Part shown: in pieces, positions 20,621 to 20,825 of the stretch
How the letters are laid out: every line of letters begins with the position of its first letter
How positions within the stretch are numbered: position 1 is the stretch's first letter
Origin: a virus
Length of the DNA: 20,825 nucleotides
IMG/VR virus record: IMGVR_UViG_3300025127_000357
Coordinates: 1-20,825 of that record
Strand: one strand, 5' to 3'
The notes under the pieces: generated by a model
Told to the model about the DNA's origin: nothing
What the model saw: the letters and a program-made list of their open reading frames with translations, nothing else
Databases searched by the model: none
Position numbers and translations under genes: made by a program

Positions 20621-20825
20621 TGGGATACATCGGAAACCCTGCAGTACAGGGAAACTTTTCAATAATTGACGATATTAGCGGAAGCTTTAATGGTTCCAAC
20701 ACACAGTTTACTATAGCTGTAGGGGGCACCACACAAACAATAGGTTCACTAGCATCGCTAATGATTCATATAAATGGTGTCTATCAAGTACCAGGAACAG
20801 CCTTTACAGCGGGCTCAACATCTGG
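20620..20825 (+). CDS. Fibre-like protein, 5' part only
   Basis: The ATG overlaps the previous stop as TAATG, with GGAGG 11 bases upstream, and 68 codons are visible before the window ends. It starts MGYIGNPAVQGNFSIIDDIS and continues to MIHINGVYQVPGTAFTAGS, matching the layout of the gene at 17326 (MGYLGNP, then LRNGVRQKPTTDYTVAGS). The full length is unknown. Confidence 0.75.
   Translation, partial: MGYIGNPAVQGNFSIIDDISGSFNGSNTQFTIAVGGTTQTIGSLASLMIHINGVYQVPGTAFTAGSTS

Noticed and set aside
17760-20825. Diversity-generating retroelement acting on the fibre genes
   Set aside because: No reverse transcriptase gene and no template/variable repeat pair with adenine-specific differences was seen in the window.

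Overview
This window reads as part of the genome of a tailed double-stranded DNA phage, probably a short-tailed (podovirus-like) marine phage. It is AT-rich (by eye roughly 35% GC, with TTA and AGA dominating Leu and Arg codons). It carries a phage head module in canonical order (small terminase, large terminase, P22-type portal, scaffold, decoration-like protein, major capsid protein, adaptor/neck proteins), followed by a long run of beta-rich tail or fibre-like proteins. I see no tape measure, sheath or tail-tube gene. Many proteins resemble what I remember of uncultured marine phage genomes, but no search was run. The host cannot be fixed from this window. A bacterial host is clear from the sigma70-like promoters, Shine-Dalgarno (SD) sites and a Gram-negative-style IbpA-like chaperone.

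Region 1-325 is transcribed leftward: the first five codons of a gene leaving the window at position 1, and a 76-residue gene. Each is preceded by a nearly identical 28-base promoter. Region 326-1304 is about 980 bases without a convincing gene. It holds an array of 17-base dyad sites (TGCGACA-N3-TGCCACA-like), several GC-rich hairpins and an extended -10 promoter that fires rightward into the terminase genes. It looks like the control region between a leftward (presumably early) and a rightward (late) transcription unit, and may also hold a packaging or replication site.

Region 1305-8493 encodes the terminase small subunit, an overlooked 33-codon ORF, the terminase large subunit, the portal, a basic small protein, two secreted proteins whose genes overlap, and a membrane-anchored coiled-coil protein. 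A perfect-consensus promoter at 8476-8505 then starts a chaperone cassette: an IbpA-like small heat-shock protein, a 72-residue protein and a GroES-like co-chaperonin. It sits directly before a second promoter with a nested dyad (9552-9587) that serves scaffold, decoration and major capsid genes. The arrangement suggests that the phage brings its own folding helpers for capsid synthesis.

Region 12749-16951 holds virion proteins of the neck and tail, including two adaptor-like proteins. From 16962 to the right edge there is a chain of short, translationally coupled beta-rich genes. Five of them (17760-20620) are mix-and-match combinations of one N-terminal module, a GFGK linker and two kinds of C-terminal head. 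The last, partial gene begins like the gene at 17326, so the array may continue as a repeated unit. The most interesting observations are the operator-like array, the chaperone cassette with its engineered-looking promoters, the overlapping secreted-protein pair and the modular fibre-like gene array.
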